A DNA stretch of 64,000 nt from positions 915,559-979,558 of the forward strand of contig NZ_JADDUE010000001.1 of NCBI RefSeq assembly GCF_016526145.1. Direction: 5' to 3'. Position 1 is the stretch's first letter. Each line of letters starts with the position of its first letter. Source of the stretch: Saccharopolyspora galaxeae. GTDB taxonomy: Bacteria; Actinomycetota; Actinomycetes; Mycobacteriales; Pseudonocardiaceae. A program made the position numbers and the translations under genes. The notes under the pieces were generated by a model. That model ran no database searches. It worked only from the letters and a program-made list of their open reading frames with translations, and was not told the origin of the DNA. Below are positions 63,999 to 64,000 of this stretch, piece by piece.

Positions 63999-64000
63999 AT

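Overview
The window is a very GC-rich, gene-dense chromosomal segment of an actinomycete, most likely a member of the Pseudonocardiaceae close to Saccharopolyspora. This rests on GC-rich third codon positions, frequent GTG and TTG starts, DUF397 plus XRE/DUF5753 regulator pairs, type VII secretion-associated paralogues and an Mrp antiporter operon. From memory, much of 16-63 kb follows the gene neighbourhood that Mycobacterium tuberculosis has around trpS-sdh-cdd-deoA-add-upp-pmmB-deoD-amiB1/amiA1-lpdA. I therefore read most of it as core chromosome interrupted by short accessory inserts. No rRNA, tRNA, CRISPR array or complete insertion sequence was recognised.

Region by region. 1-8.9 kb is accessory: four paralogous type VII secretion-associated proteins (the first cut by the window edge), a 323-residue unknown, a beta-helix/AAA+ ATPase fusion, and a 743-residue unknown with a proline-rich repeat. 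9.1-14.7 kb holds an orphan ABC ATPase, an XRE(DUF5753)/DUF397/unknown regulatory cassette, exonuclease III and a lower-GC XRE-TPR regulator with a possible tiny divergent ORF. 14.7-21 kb holds a pterin carbinolamine dehydratase, an HD phosphohydrolase, a small exported protein, trpS, a YihY/BrkB membrane protein, a D,D-carboxypeptidase, an SCO4848-type membrane protein and a hydrolase remnant. 21-29 kb holds a divergent SDR/XRE pair, the sdhCDAB operon, cdd and deoA. 29-37.4 kb holds a coiled-coil protein, add, two conserved proteins, and a deoC/aldehyde dehydrogenase/degenerate aldehyde dehydrogenase operon. 37.5-46.3 kb holds a frameshifted pseudogene, glutathione-independent formaldehyde dehydrogenase, upp, an RHH/Fic-like toxin-antitoxin module with altered catalytic residues, a glycosyltransferase, a flavodoxin-like protein, a phosphohexomutase and purine nucleoside phosphorylase. 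46.3-55.5 kb is a transmembrane Ser/Thr kinase divergent from a seven-gene Mrp Na+/H+ antiporter operon, followed by a lipoprotein and a small exported protein. 55.9-63.5 kb holds two coupled M20 amidohydrolases, a wing-helix/AbiEi-like protein, a HAD hydrolase, a decayed DeoR regulator, a gamma-glutamylcyclotransferase-like protein, LpdA quinone reductase and a DCC1-type thiol protein. The last 0.5 kb has two strong inverted repeats that suggest the end of another gene or mobile element.

Functionally, the best-supported theme is nucleoside and nucleobase salvage. Cdd, DeoA, Add, Upp and purine nucleoside phosphorylase release or recycle bases and pentose phosphates. The phosphohexomutase-family enzyme can move phosphate on sugars, DeoC cleaves deoxyribose 5-phosphate to acetaldehyde and glyceraldehyde 3-phosphate, and the adjacent aldehyde dehydrogenase could oxidise the aldehyde. 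The sdh operon links to respiration. The accessory inserts (type VII-associated block, toxin-antitoxin pair, XRE cassettes, kinase plus Mrp) sit between these conserved genes. Several genes are visibly broken: the hydrolase fragment at 20.9 kb, the frameshift at 37.6 kb and the DeoR remnant at 60.4-60.8 kb. Perfect GC hairpins lie between most convergent gene pairs, and a 50-bp palindromic repeat occurs three times at such 3' ends.
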